DNA from: an uncultured Oscillospiraceae bacterium
GTDB taxonomy: Bacteria; Bacillota; Clostridia; Oscillospirales; Acutalibacteraceae
Direction: 5' to 3'
DNA: 18,987 nucleotides
Assembly: GCA_900545625.1 (NCBI GenBank)
Contig: UQZS01000036.1
Location: forward strand, 1-18,987
The translations under genes and the position numbers were made by a program. A model generated the notes under the pieces. That model made no database searches. It saw only the letters and a program-made list of their open reading frames with translations, and had not been told where the DNA came from. Shown piece by piece: positions 5,601 through 12,565 of the stretch. How positions within the stretch are numbered: the first letter of the stretch is position 1; the number at the start of each line of letters is the position of its first letter.

Positions 5601-6786
5601 AAAGGGGTACTACTACGCTGTGCTAAGCTTCTACGACAGCAAAAACAAGCGGCACGTCAAGTACATATCCACCGGACTTCCCGAAAAGGGAAACAAACGT
5701 AAGGCCGAAGCGGAGCTTGTGAAAATCCGCAACGCCTTTGAGCCACCCGCAGAGATCGGTGAGCTTTGTTCCAATATGCTGTTTGCCGATTATCTGCTCG
5801 GCTGGCTGGAAATCGTCAAGGTCAGGGTGAAGCCCACCACCTTCGGCTCCTATGAGAGCATGGTGAAGCAGACCATTGAGCCGTATTTTCGGAATAAGCT
5901 GATTACCCTAAAGGACTTGGAAGCAAGGCACATCCAGCAGTTTTATTCCGAAAAGCTGCGGACGGTCAAGCCTAATTCCGTCATCCACTATCACGCCGTG
6001 ATCCATCAGGCGCTGAAATACGCCATGAAAACCGACCTTGTACCGCAAAATGTGGCGATGAAGGTAGACCGCCCAAAGAAGAATGATTTCCAGCCAGTGT
6101 TTCTGGATGCGGCGGAGCTCCAGCACTTATTTGAAGTGGTTAAGGGTACAAAGCTGGAACTTCCCGTTTTAGTCGCCGCCTTTTACGGCTTGCGCCGTGG
6201 CGAGGTGCTGGGGCTTAAATGGGACGCCATCGACTTTGAACGGGGAACGCTGACCATCAAACGGACGGTGACCTCCGTCAATGTCGGCGGGAAAACGCAG
6301 ATCATCGAGCAGGAGTCGGCAAAAACCAAATCCAGTATGCGCACCCTGCCGCTGGTAGGAAGATTCAAGGAATACTTTGCAGAGGTCAAGGCGGCGCAGG
6401 AGCTGAACAAGCAGGTCTGCGGCAACTGCTACAACTACGAATACGACGGCTTTGTATTCGTGGACGAGTTGGGCGAGCGGATGAAGCCCGATTATCTGAC
6501 CTCACAATTTCCCGCCTTTATTCAGCGGCACGGCATGAAAAAGATGCGCTTCCACGATCTCAGGCATAGCTGCGCCTCCCTCTTGCTTGCCAACGGTGTA
6601 CCGCTTAAGCAGATTCAGGACTGGCTGGGGCATTCGGATTTTTCCACCACGGCAAACATTTACGCCCATCTGGATTACAGTTCGAAACTCTCCTCGGCGC
6701 AGGCGATGGTGAGCGGTATGCCCCTTCCCGAAGCGGGAGATTTCGGCAGCAGATGGGAGCAAAGCGCAGAAAAAAGCGGGGAATAA
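5575..6786 (+). CDS. Tyrosine integrase with arm-binding domain (403 aa)
   Basis: An integrase of the Tn916/phage type that would excise and insert the element. Residues 1-60 resemble an AP2-like arm-type DNA-binding domain (VKKGYYYAVLSFYDSKNK). A core-binding SAM-like domain covers about 65-170. The catalytic domain shows R207 in LRRGEVLGL, H327 and R330 in FHDLRH, H353 in WLGHS, and nucleophile Y363 in NIYAHLDY. The start is TTG at 5575: AAAGGAG at 5559-5565 gives a 9-nt spacer and no better start exists, so initiation is probably weak, a plausible brake on expression. The gene ends about 116 bp from the 3' end of a tRNA-Ser gene, the usual place for a tRNA-targeting integrase. Repeats of GGAAAGAAC lie on both sides. 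Confidence 0.93.
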   Translation: MVSGHLQVKKGYYYAVLSFYDSKNKRHVKYISTGLPEKGNKRKAEAELVKIRNAFEPPAEIGELCSNMLFADYLLGWLEIVKVRVKPTTFGSYESMVKQTIEPYFRNKLITLKDLEARHIQQFYSEKLRTVKPNSVIHYHAVIHQALKYAMKTDLVPQNVAMKVDRPKKNDFQPVFLDAAELQHLFEVVKGTKLELPVLVAAFYGLRRGEVLGLKWDAIDFERGTLTIKRTVTSVNVGGKTQIIEQESAKTKSSMRTLPLVGRFKEYFAEVKAAQELNKQVCGNCYNYEYDGFVFVDELGERMKPDYLTSQFPAFIQRHGMKKMRFHDLRHSCASLLLANGVPLKQIQDWLGHSDFSTTANIYAHLDYSSKLSSAQAMVSGMPLPEAGDFGSRWEQSAEKSGE

Positions 6787-6794
6787 AGCGAAAA

Positions 6795-6826
6795 GCTGTT
6801 CTTTCCAAAATTATGGAAAGAACAGC
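6795..6826. terminator. 12-bp perfect hairpin after the integrase gene
   Basis: GCTGTTCTTTCC (6795-6806) and GGAAAGAACAGC (6815-6826) are exactly complementary around an 8-nt loop. It begins 8 nt after the integrase stop. No T run follows on the plus strand; on the minus strand TTTTCGCTTT follows. It may be a terminator or integrase arm-type binding sites, since GGAAAGAAC recurs elsewhere. Confidence 0.55.
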
Positions 6827-6864
6827 CCAAAATCGGGTGATTTTTGGAGCGGGCACAAAAAAGA

Positions 6865-6899
6865 AAAAATCCAGAAACCCGCATGGTTACTGGATTTTT
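6865..6899 (-). terminator. Terminator of the tRNA-Ser transcript
   Basis: Read on the minus strand, AAAAATCCAG (6899-6890) pairs with CTGGATTTTT (6874-6865). A nested AACC/GGTT stem lies in the loop and a long T-rich tract follows. It begins 4 bp beyond the tRNA CCA end. It is a standard intrinsic terminator, and a degraded copy of its inner part (7097-7112) lies in the neighbouring duplicate. Confidence 0.85.
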
Positions 6900-6902
6900 C
6901 GA

Positions 6903-6991
6903 TGGCGGAGCGGGTGGGATTCGAACCCACGAGCCCGTGAGGACTACCTGATTTCGAGTCAGGCCCGTTATGACCACTTCGATACCGCTCC
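6903..6991 (-). tRNA. tRNA-Ser (anticodon CGA)
   Basis: Read on the minus strand it folds as a complete serine tRNA. The acceptor stem is GGAGCGG with CCGCTCC. The anticodon stem CCTGA/TCAGG encloses loop CTCGAAA, giving anticodon CGA for codon UCG. A long variable arm (TAGTCCTCACGGGCTC) is typical of Ser. The T arm is GTGGG-TTCGAAT-CCCAC, the discriminator base is G, and CCA is encoded. Its 3' end faces the integrase, so it is the likely attachment site. No good promoter lies immediately upstream; the best one (7244-7272) is beyond a broken tRNA copy. Confidence 0.96.
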
Positions 6992-7123
6992 CTATATGCT
7001 CAACCGCTGTTTTTCCTCGCTTTTTTTCGATGAAAAAGGGCTTTGGAAAGAACTGACGGAAAGAACAGCAAACTTATTCAATTTTCGAACCGGGTAAAAC
7101 CCGCATGGTTACAAGGTTTTTGG

Positions 7124-7191
7124 TGGACGAAACGGACAGCTCCCCGCAAGATTTCGAGTCAGGCCCGTTATGACCACTTCGATACGTCTCC
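7124..7191 (-). pseudogene. tRNA-Ser remnant (5' half intact, 3' half degraded)
   Basis: A 36-bp block (7150-7185) is identical to 6950-6985 of the intact tRNA-Ser, 200 bp away. It covers the D arm and anticodon loop. The acceptor 5' strand reads GGAGACG. Beyond the anticodon the sequence departs, with no matching TCAGG, variable arm or T arm; CGTCCACCA near the end is only a partial acceptor. AAACCCGCATGGTTAC from the terminator region also recurs (6875-6890 and 7097-7112). The copy is 22 bp shorter between these markers. It is not a functional tRNA, but a scar of duplication or integration. Confidence 0.82.
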
Positions 7192-7233
7192 GTATAAAAT
7201 GTAAGTAAGGAAGACGAAAATCACCTTGCCTTA

Positions 7234-7253
7234 TTGCTCAAATATTTTAGCAA
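7234..7253. promoter_or_regulatory. 20-bp near-palindrome over the tRNA promoter -10
   Basis: TTGCTCAAATATTTTAGCAA is palindromic except for one pair. It covers the -10 of the minus-strand promoter at 7244-7272 and the likely start site. It might be an operator, or be partly forced by the -10 sequence. Confidence 0.35.
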
Positions 7254-7272
7254 AAACAGGGTGGGATGTCAA
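7244..7272 (-). promoter_or_regulatory. Strong sigma-A-type promoter of the tRNA-Ser locus
   Basis: On the minus strand: TTGACA (7272-7267), a 17-bp spacer, then TAAAAT (7249-7244) preceded by TGC, an extended -10. Transcription would start near 7237, pass through the tRNA remnant and reach the intact tRNA-Ser, ending at the terminator 6865-6899. It is the best promoter I see upstream of the tRNA. Confidence 0.78.
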
Positions 7273-7279
7273 TACAAAT

Positions 7280-7460
7280 CTTCGGAGAAACCAAAATAAC
7301 GATGATGGCTTTAGACTTATCGCAAAATTCGTGTCGAATCAGCGTAAACCAAGGAGATGGTTCGACGTCCCCAGAAGGCACAAAGCCGCCTTCTGTGTTT
7401 TCTTCCGAAGCGGCAAGCCGTAAAAAAGAAAGACAACCCGTGGTATTTAGTGGCAAAGTC
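7280..7460. other. Gene-free stretch with one hairpin
   Basis: I see no convincing gene here. A hairpin CAGAAGGC (7372-7379) and GCCTTCTG (7388-7395) is followed by TGTTTTCTTCC, and might be a weak plus-strand terminator. The open frames that cross this stretch have no ribosome sites. Confidence 0.4.
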
Positions 7461-7462
7461 CG

Positions 7463-7490
7463 TTTTTTGGGACACACGGTATGCTATATT
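7463..7490 (+). promoter_or_regulatory. Candidate promoter of the SWIM-protein gene
   Basis: An extended -10, TGCTATATT (7482-7490), lies 16 bp after TTTTTT (7463-7468). The predicted start near 7497 is about 26 nt before the start codon and 14 nt before the GGGAGG ribosome site. Confidence 0.45.
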
Positions 7491-7522
7491 ATAAGCAATC
7501 TGAAACGAAAGGGAGGTTCTGT

Positions 7523-8335
7523 ATGCGAATCAAAATCAGATTATCCAAAAAGAAGTTGCAAAAAAGAGCACATGCGGCGGAGCTTCCCGCCGTCAGAAAA
7601 GCGGTCGCGCCGTCCGTGGTGCGGGTCTATTTCCCTGCGCGGGGCTTTACCTGCACCTATTTTAACGACAAATTCGACCTGCAATGCGGCGACATCGTGT
7701 ATGTGGACGGGAAGTTAGAGGGCTTGCGCGGCTTTGTGACGGAGGTTTCCTACAACTTCAAGATCAAGCTGTCGGAATACAAGCGCGTGATCGCGCAGGC
7801 AAGCACCGAGGTCAAGGGCAAATTTTATACGGCAGGGGAACAGCTTATCACGTTTTCCCCCGAAACACTGCCCTACAAAAAGGCGGCCGCATGGTTCTTG
7901 CCGCCGGCAGACCCGGATGAGACCTATGTGCGCGGCAGAAAAAAAGGGGAGACGTTTCGTTTAGAAAAGCTCACCGAGCAGATGAATGCACTTGTGGTCA
8001 ATTGCGGGCGGGAGATCCGCATGGAGGACAAGGTTTTGTATCTCGAACTCGCCGGCGCGCGCGGACGCGCTGTTGTGGAGGGGAGAAAACCCTACGAAGT
8101 GGAGTTCGCCTATCAGAATGGCGAAATCGGGGGCTTGCTTTGCACCTGTTATGAGGTCTCTGCCTGCAAGCACGAAGCTGCCGCCTTGCTGCAGCTTCGC
8201 GAGCTGCTTCAAATCATCGAAAAGCAGTATGCAGAGCAGTTCGAGCAAAGCGGATATTTCGCCGCCGTGCGTAAAGCGACGTTACTGGAATACGCCGTTG
8301 ATAATCGCGAGACAATCGGCTTTACGCTGGAGTGA
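7523..8335 (+). CDS. SWIM zinc-finger domain protein (270 aa)
   Basis: The recognisable part is a SWIM zinc-finger near residues 207-217: C207-T-C209-(5 residues)-C215-K-H217, in CTCYEVSACKHEAAALLQL. SWIM domains bind DNA or proteins; related bacterial proteins often sit beside SNF2-type helicases, but none is visible here. Residues 30-90 contain a beta-rich region (FTCTYFNDKFDLQCGDIVYVDG) I cannot assign. The start ATG at 7523 follows GGGAGG (7511-7516); an in-frame ATG at 7481 lies in the promoter region and was rejected. Two small genes follow, probably on the same transcript. Function unknown. Confidence 0.85.
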   Translation: MRIKIRLSKKKLQKRAHAAELPAVRKAVAPSVVRVYFPARGFTCTYFNDKFDLQCGDIVYVDGKLEGLRGFVTEVSYNFKIKLSEYKRVIAQASTEVKGKFYTAGEQLITFSPETLPYKKAAAWFLPPADPDETYVRGRKKGETFRLEKLTEQMNALVVNCGREIRMEDKVLYLELAGARGRAVVEGRKPYEVEFAYQNGEIGGLLCTCYEVSACKHEAAALLQLRELLQIIEKQYAEQFEQSGYFAAVRKATLLEYAVDNRETIGFTLE

Positions 8336-8403
8336 GGGGAAGGATACTTGCAAAAAATCTTTTGTGCACTTTCCCACAGGACTTTTATAGAAGGAAGAGA
8401 AAA

Positions 8404-8601
8404 ATGAAACACGAATTATCCGAACAAGAAATCAAGGAATTGGTGGAAACCGTCAAAAGAGCCGTTCCTTATGCAGATAACGATCCGATTTGGAACGAGT
8501 ATGATGGGGAACACGATAGCGCCAGGGTGAGGGCAAATTTCGCTAAACGGATTTTAGAAGAATACTATGCAGAGCAGGCGCAAGAAAAAGAGACACTTTA
8601 A
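8404..8601 (+). CDS. Hypothetical small acidic protein (65 aa)
   Basis: An acidic, mostly helical protein starting MKHELSEQEIKELVETVKRA and rich in Glu and Ala (AKRILEEYYAEQAQEKE). I do not recognise a family. An upstream in-frame ATG exists at 8332, but AGAAGGAAGAG at 8390-8400 places the start at 8404. It lies 68 bp after the SWIM gene in the same direction, with no terminator seen between, so co-transcription is likely. Confidence 0.6.
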   Translation: MKHELSEQEIKELVETVKRAVPYADNDPIWNEYDGEHDSARVRANFAKRILEEYYAEQAQEKETL

Positions 8602-8675
8602 TGGATGAGTAGTGCACATTGCCAAATCGTGTGATACAGGGTGGTGTGTATATGCAAGAAGTGTAAGGCACCATT

Positions 8676-8915
8676 ATGCGTAAAGAAATCAATGAAATGC
8701 ATCCGAAATTCTCTGAATATATTGCCGAGTGTGAAGCGCTTGCGAATGATTGCTTTCAGAAAATTGCGGCAGCGGAAGCGAAGTATCCAAACTGGAAGGG
8801 GCTTGACCATCCGGCGGCGCATGAAGTACGGTCGATTGAAAGAGACTTCCACGATAAGCTAAGACAGCTTCAAGCAAAATATGTATTTCTCTTTTCCGAA
8901 GTAGATGCGCATTAG
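8676..8915 (+). CDS. Hypothetical small helical protein (79 aa)
   Basis: Charged, predicted helical, with an Ala/Glu-rich middle (FQKIAAAEAKYPNW) and a likely coiled-coil C-terminal half (SIERDFHDKLRQLQAKY). No family is recognised. The ribosome site is weak (GTAAGG at 8662-8667). It ends 8 nt before the hairpin at 8923-8970. It may be a real gene co-transcribed with the two genes upstream. Confidence 0.55.
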   Translation: MRKEINEMHPKFSEYIAECEALANDCFQKIAAAEAKYPNWKGLDHPAAHEVRSIERDFHDKLRQLQAKYVFLFSEVDAH

Positions 8916-8922
8916 CAGAAAA

Positions 8923-8970
8923 AACAGGGACGGTTCTGTGCCTTTGAGAAGACACAGAACCGTCCCTGTT
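8923..8970. terminator. 18-bp perfect palindrome, bidirectional terminator or REP-like repeat
   Basis: AACAGGGACGGTTCTGTG (8923-8940) and its exact complement (8953-8970) enclose a 12-nt loop. It lies between a plus-strand gene ending at 8915 and a minus-strand gene ending at 8992, with A runs on the left and T residues on the right. CAGGGACGGTTCT is a recurring palindromic repeat in Clostridia in my memory, associated with REP-type elements; that is recall, not a search. It would terminate both converging operons. Confidence 0.85.
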
Positions 8971-8991
8971 GGCTGTTATACGTTCAGCCCG

Positions 8992-10239
8992 CTACGCGAT
9001 GATCTCCATTTCCGCTGCATTGAATGTAAACGAATCCGTCTTAACTTCGTTTTGGCAGAACGCGAGCAGTTCTTCATACGACGCGGTGCGGATGTCGATG
9101 CGCTCGGCGTCCTTATTGAAAATGCCCCACTGCTCACCCGCGTTGAAGGTCTTGTATGTCCATTTGATGCAGTTGATGTCGTTGCGGCGGTACTTGCGCT
9201 GCGCATAGCTTTCTTTCTCGCCGTTGTTGTATTCGCCGACAAGCACCGCCACGCCGAAGTCTTCGCGCGCGGTTTTCAGCTCGTTGACACGGTAGCGCAC
9301 CATACCGCGTTCGGTGTCGTACAGATGCAGCTGGTACATAAGATTTTCATAACCCATGCTTTTAGGGTCGGGCAGCACCGTTGTGGACCAAACGCCCTCA
9401 AAGGAGATCACATGGTTCGGGTCTATTTCGCGCACGGCGTGATAGAGCGTATCATAGGCCTCGTTCGTGCGGCGGATCGCCTCTTCGCTTTCCGCTTCCC
9501 AGGCGTATTCACCTGTGTAGCCGCTGTTGTTCTGCGGCTCGTTTAAAAGGTCGTAGGCGGCGACTGCTTTATTGTCCTTGTACCGTTCAGCGATCGCTTG
9601 CCAGAGTGCGACGGTCTGCGCCATGCGTTCTTCGTTTTCATAAAGCTCGTTGCGCCCTGCCTTGCCGGTGCAGTGGTTCATGCTCTGCCCGCCCGGCGCG
9701 CCGTGCAGGTCTAAAATGACGTAAATGCCGTGTGCCGCGCAAGTTTCCAACAGCCAATCGAGCCGCTGAAAGCCGGGGTTGTCAGCCGCATTCTGTGTAA
9801 GCCAACTGCCATCCTCGTTCATAAAATTGCGGTACCAGAACGGCACGCGCACGCAGTTGAAACCTAACTTTTCGATCTGCGCAATGTCCGCTTCTGTGAT
9901 GAAATTTTCCTCATACGCCGCTACCAGCGCTGCGGTCTGCTCTGCGCCGAACCGCTCGGTTAAGACCTCCAGCGTGTCGTAATAGCCCCAATCCTCTGTA
10001 TATTCCTCTACAAAGCTCATCCAGGTCTCCATGAGCATCCAGTTGCCGAGGTTGACGCCGTGGAGCACCACCGTCTCGCCCGATTCATTTACAAGTTCAC
10101 CGTTCTGCACGGTCAAAAGCTGTAAATCTTTCGGATTTTCATTGCCGTATTCCGCCAAAGTGCGCGGCGCGCTTTGGCAGCTTGCCAGAAGGCACAGCGC
10201 GAAAAGGCAGGCGAGCAGTCGAACAAGTAGACGTTTCAT
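8992..10239 (-). CDS. GH5-family glycosidase lipoprotein (415 aa)
   Basis: A secreted, lipid-anchored glycoside hydrolase. Residues 1-20 are a signal peptide ending LLAS, with C21 as the lipobox cysteine, so the enzyme should face outward on the membrane. The TIM-barrel catalytic domain runs from about 45 to 400. GVNLGNW at 61-67, RVPFWYRNF near 131, LDLHGAPGGQ near 177, acid/base E234 in LLNEP and nucleophile E336 in VGEYNNG mark GH5. The LGNWMLMETW start resembles exo-1,3-beta-glucanase relatives; the exact substrate is inferred only as a beta-glucan. AAGGGGG precedes ATG. It is the last gene of a minus-strand cluster, 44 bp after the GH2 gene. The hairpin at 8923-8970 follows. Confidence 0.9.
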   Translation of the reverse strand: MKRLLVRLLACLFALCLLASCQSAPRTLAEYGNENPKDLQLLTVQNGELVNESGETVVLHGVNLGNWMLMETWMSFVEEYTEDWGYYDTLEVLTERFGAEQTAALVAAYEENFITEADIAQIEKLGFNCVRVPFWYRNFMNEDGSWLTQNAADNPGFQRLDWLLETCAAHGIYVILDLHGAPGGQSMNHCTGKAGRNELYENEERMAQTVALWQAIAERYKDNKAVAAYDLLNEPQNNSGYTGEYAWEAESEEAIRRTNEAYDTLYHAVREIDPNHVISFEGVWSTTVLPDPKSMGYENLMYQLHLYDTERGMVRYRVNELKTAREDFGVAVLVGEYNNGEKESYAQRKYRRNDINCIKWTYKTFNAGEQWGIFNKDAERIDIRTASYEELLAFCQNEVKTDSFTFNAAEMEIIA

Positions 10240-10283
10240 ACCGATTCCCCCTTATATCTTTGCACCGCTTGCTGAGGATGGCT

Positions 10284-12545
10284 TTACAATTCCTTTTTTT
10301 GCCAGCCGTATGTATAGCAGTATGTGCAATGCGTCACGGGCTCTGTCTTTTCCAAAATCCTTTTCACAACGGAAAAATCAACTTTTGCGGGTGATGGCTC
10401 CTTGCCGCAGTGGATCGCGTAAAAACAATGCTCATAGTACGCCGCAAAATCGTCTGCGGAGAACATATAGTAATCCACCGCCTTATCCTCCATCAGCGCA
10501 AAAGTGCGGGGACGCGCAGTAGAACCTGCCGCGTTCTGCTCCGATGTAAGTTTTTCTAAAATTACCGGCAAATCTTCGTGAATATACAACTCGTCGCGAT
10601 ATCGCAAAGCTGTCTCCAATTCATTGTTGCGAATCAGTTTTTCCAGTGCGGTTAGGGAGCTTACGGTATATTCGCCGTCGTCATATTCTTCCGCATCATC
10701 GATCCAGCCGCAGTGACATTTTCGAATGGAAAACTGACCGCTTATCGGGTTGAAATAAAGTTCTTCCCAACCGTAGCCATCCCCCAGCTGGCACAGTTTC
10801 GTCTTGGCTTCTATCGCCGCCGGTGCTTCATTGGCGGCTTTGATTTTTTGATAGGTTTCGTCTGAAAATTTCGGCGCGCGGTCATAGGTGAACAGCCCGT
10901 TTTGCTCCTGCTCCACATCGTAAAGCTGGGTGTAGCAAAAGCCGAACATTTTGCGATTGCCGGTAAGGGCTGTTGTCAGCCCCGCATAGCGTGCGGCGAA
11001 ATCGGTCTCGTTGTGCACGTCCTCGCCGTAGCCCCACGATTTGTATTGCGCGTCCGCCGCCCACTTGATGCCGCCGTATTCGCTTACGAAAGTCGGCTCG
11101 CCGTTATATTGCTGCCTGCCGGGATGGTCTTGCAGCACGTGCTCATACAGTTCGCCGTCTGTCTCAAGCCGGCCAAAGGAAGCCTTAAATTCCGCCGGAT
11201 CGTAGCGGTAGTCGTGCACATCGTAAATATCGGTTTTTACGTGGAAATTGCCGCTTGTGTCAATGCACGGACGGGTGGGGTCGAACGCCTTGGTCGCGTC
11301 ATAGACGGCGGCAAGCAGCCCGTCACGCTGTTTTCTGCCGTGTGTATCCCACGTTTCGTTAAACGGGCACCAGCCCACGATGCATGGGTGGTTGCAGTCG
11401 CGCGCGAGCGCTTCGAGCCACTGCGGCAAAAAGACTTCGAACGCCGCGGGAGCGGATGTGTCTAGGCCCCAACTGCCGAATTCGCCCCAAACGAGATACC
11501 CGTACCGGTCGCAGAAATACAAAAACCGCGGGTCGAACACCTTTTGGTGCAGCCGTGCACCGTTGAAGCCTACGGACTGTGCAAGCTCGATATCCCGAAT
11601 CAGCGCCGCGTCGTCGGGCGCGGTATAAATACCGTCGCGGTAATACCCCTGATCGAGCACGAGCCGCTGAAATACGCTCTTCTCGTTGATGAGAAAACGC
11701 AGCCCGTCCAGCCGCACCGCCCGCAGCCCGAAATAGCTTTCGACCGTGTCGCCGGAGAAAGTCAGGCGCAGATCGTAAAGTCTGCCGTGCCCGGCTTCCC
11801 ACAAATGCGTTTCCGCAAGCGGGATTTGCACGACCGTCGCCCCGCAGGCGTTTTTGATCTCCTGCACGCCGACGGATTTCCCCTTGTAAGACGCCTCACA
11901 GCGCAAATCGCCTTTGCCGCAAAGCACGGCGTGTACAGTCACGCACCCTGCGTTTGGGTTCGGGTAAAGTCGGATGCTTTCGATATAATTTTGCGGGGTG
12001 TATTCGAGATACACGCTTTGCCAGATCCCTGTGGTGCGCGTATAACTGCACGCGTAGCTTTTTTTGCGCGCGCTCTGCTTGCCGGAGGGGACAAGTCCGT
12101 TGCGTGTGTCGTCCTCACAGAGAATGAACAATTCGTTTTCGCCTTCCCGGACAAGGTCGGTGATCTCAAAGGCAAACGACGTGTAACCGCCCGTGTGCCT
12201 GCCCGCGGGCTTGCCGTTTACAAGCACGGTGGTCAGGTAATCCGCCGCGCCGATGTGCAAAAACACCCGCCCGGCGCCTTTTTGAATTTCTACAGCCTTT
12301 CGGTACCACGCAAGGTTGATGAAATCCGTATAGCCGATGCCGGAAAGCACGCTTTCGGGACAGAACGGGACTCGAATTTTATGCGGATACGAAGCGGCTG
12401 CACAGAGCTTCTCGGCACGCGAAAAATCTTTTGAAAACCGAAAGCCGCGCGCCGCTTTTTTAAAGCCGAAATCCCATTCGCCGTTCAAGTCCTGACAGGT
12501 CGTGCGTGCAAACTGCGGATTCGGATGTACACATTGGTTTTCCAT
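10284..12545 (-). CDS. GH2-family glycosidase with extra C-terminal region (753 aa)
   Basis: A cytoplasmic GH2 enzyme (beta-galactosidase/glucuronidase/mannosidase fold), with no signal peptide. The N-terminal sugar-binding jelly roll covers about 15-180 (NGEWDFGF, RVPFCPES, GYTDFINLAWYRK). An Ig-like domain spans about 180-280 and the TIM barrel about 280-565. Acid/base E397 is in FNETWD and nucleophile E489 in FVSEYGG. NLAWYRK and the GFNGARLHQKVFDPRF strand are typical. Residues 580-753 match nothing I recognise: CHCGW, a DDAEEYDDGEY acid patch, and CTYCYTYGW near the end. Substrate unknown. GGGGTGAAG precedes ATG, 20 bp after the APH gene. It may degrade the glucan products of the GH5 neighbour, an inference. 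Confidence 0.9.
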   Translation of the reverse strand: MENQCVHPNPQFARTTCQDLNGEWDFGFKKAARGFRFSKDFSRAEKLCAAASYPHKIRVPFCPESVLSGIGYTDFINLAWYRKAVEIQKGAGRVFLHIGAADYLTTVLVNGKPAGRHTGGYTSFAFEITDLVREGENELFILCEDDTRNGLVPSGKQSARKKSYACSYTRTTGIWQSVYLEYTPQNYIESIRLYPNPNAGCVTVHAVLCGKGDLRCEASYKGKSVGVQEIKNACGATVVQIPLAETHLWEAGHGRLYDLRLTFSGDTVESYFGLRAVRLDGLRFLINEKSVFQRLVLDQGYYRDGIYTAPDDAALIRDIELAQSVGFNGARLHQKVFDPRFLYFCDRYGYLVWGEFGSWGLDTSAPAAFEVFLPQWLEALARDCNHPCIVGWCPFNETWDTHGRKQRDGLLAAVYDATKAFDPTRPCIDTSGNFHVKTDIYDVHDYRYDPAEFKASFGRLETDGELYEHVLQDHPGRQQYNGEPTFVSEYGGIKWAADAQYKSWGYGEDVHNETDFAARYAGLTTALTGNRKMFGFCYTQLYDVEQEQNGLFTYDRAPKFSDETYQKIKAANEAPAAIEAKTKLCQLGDGYGWEELYFNPISGQFSIRKCHCGWIDDAEEYDDGEYTVSSLTALEKLIRNNELETALRYRDELYIHEDLPVILEKLTSEQNAAGSTARPRTFALMEDKAVDYYMFSADDFAAYYEHCFYAIHCGKEPSPAKVDFSVVKRILEKTEPVTHCTYCYTYGWQKKEL

Positions 12546-12565
12546 AGCTTCACCCCGTTTTTTGT

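Noticed and set aside
7124..7191. Second functional tRNA-Ser
   Set aside because: The 3' half has no matching anticodon stem, T arm or acceptor strand.
11544..12434. Long plus-strand open frame (296 codons) inside the GH2 gene
   Set aside because: It is antisense to a gene with clear catalytic motifs, lacks a ribosome site and resembles no family. The GC-rich codon use of GH2 opens this frame.
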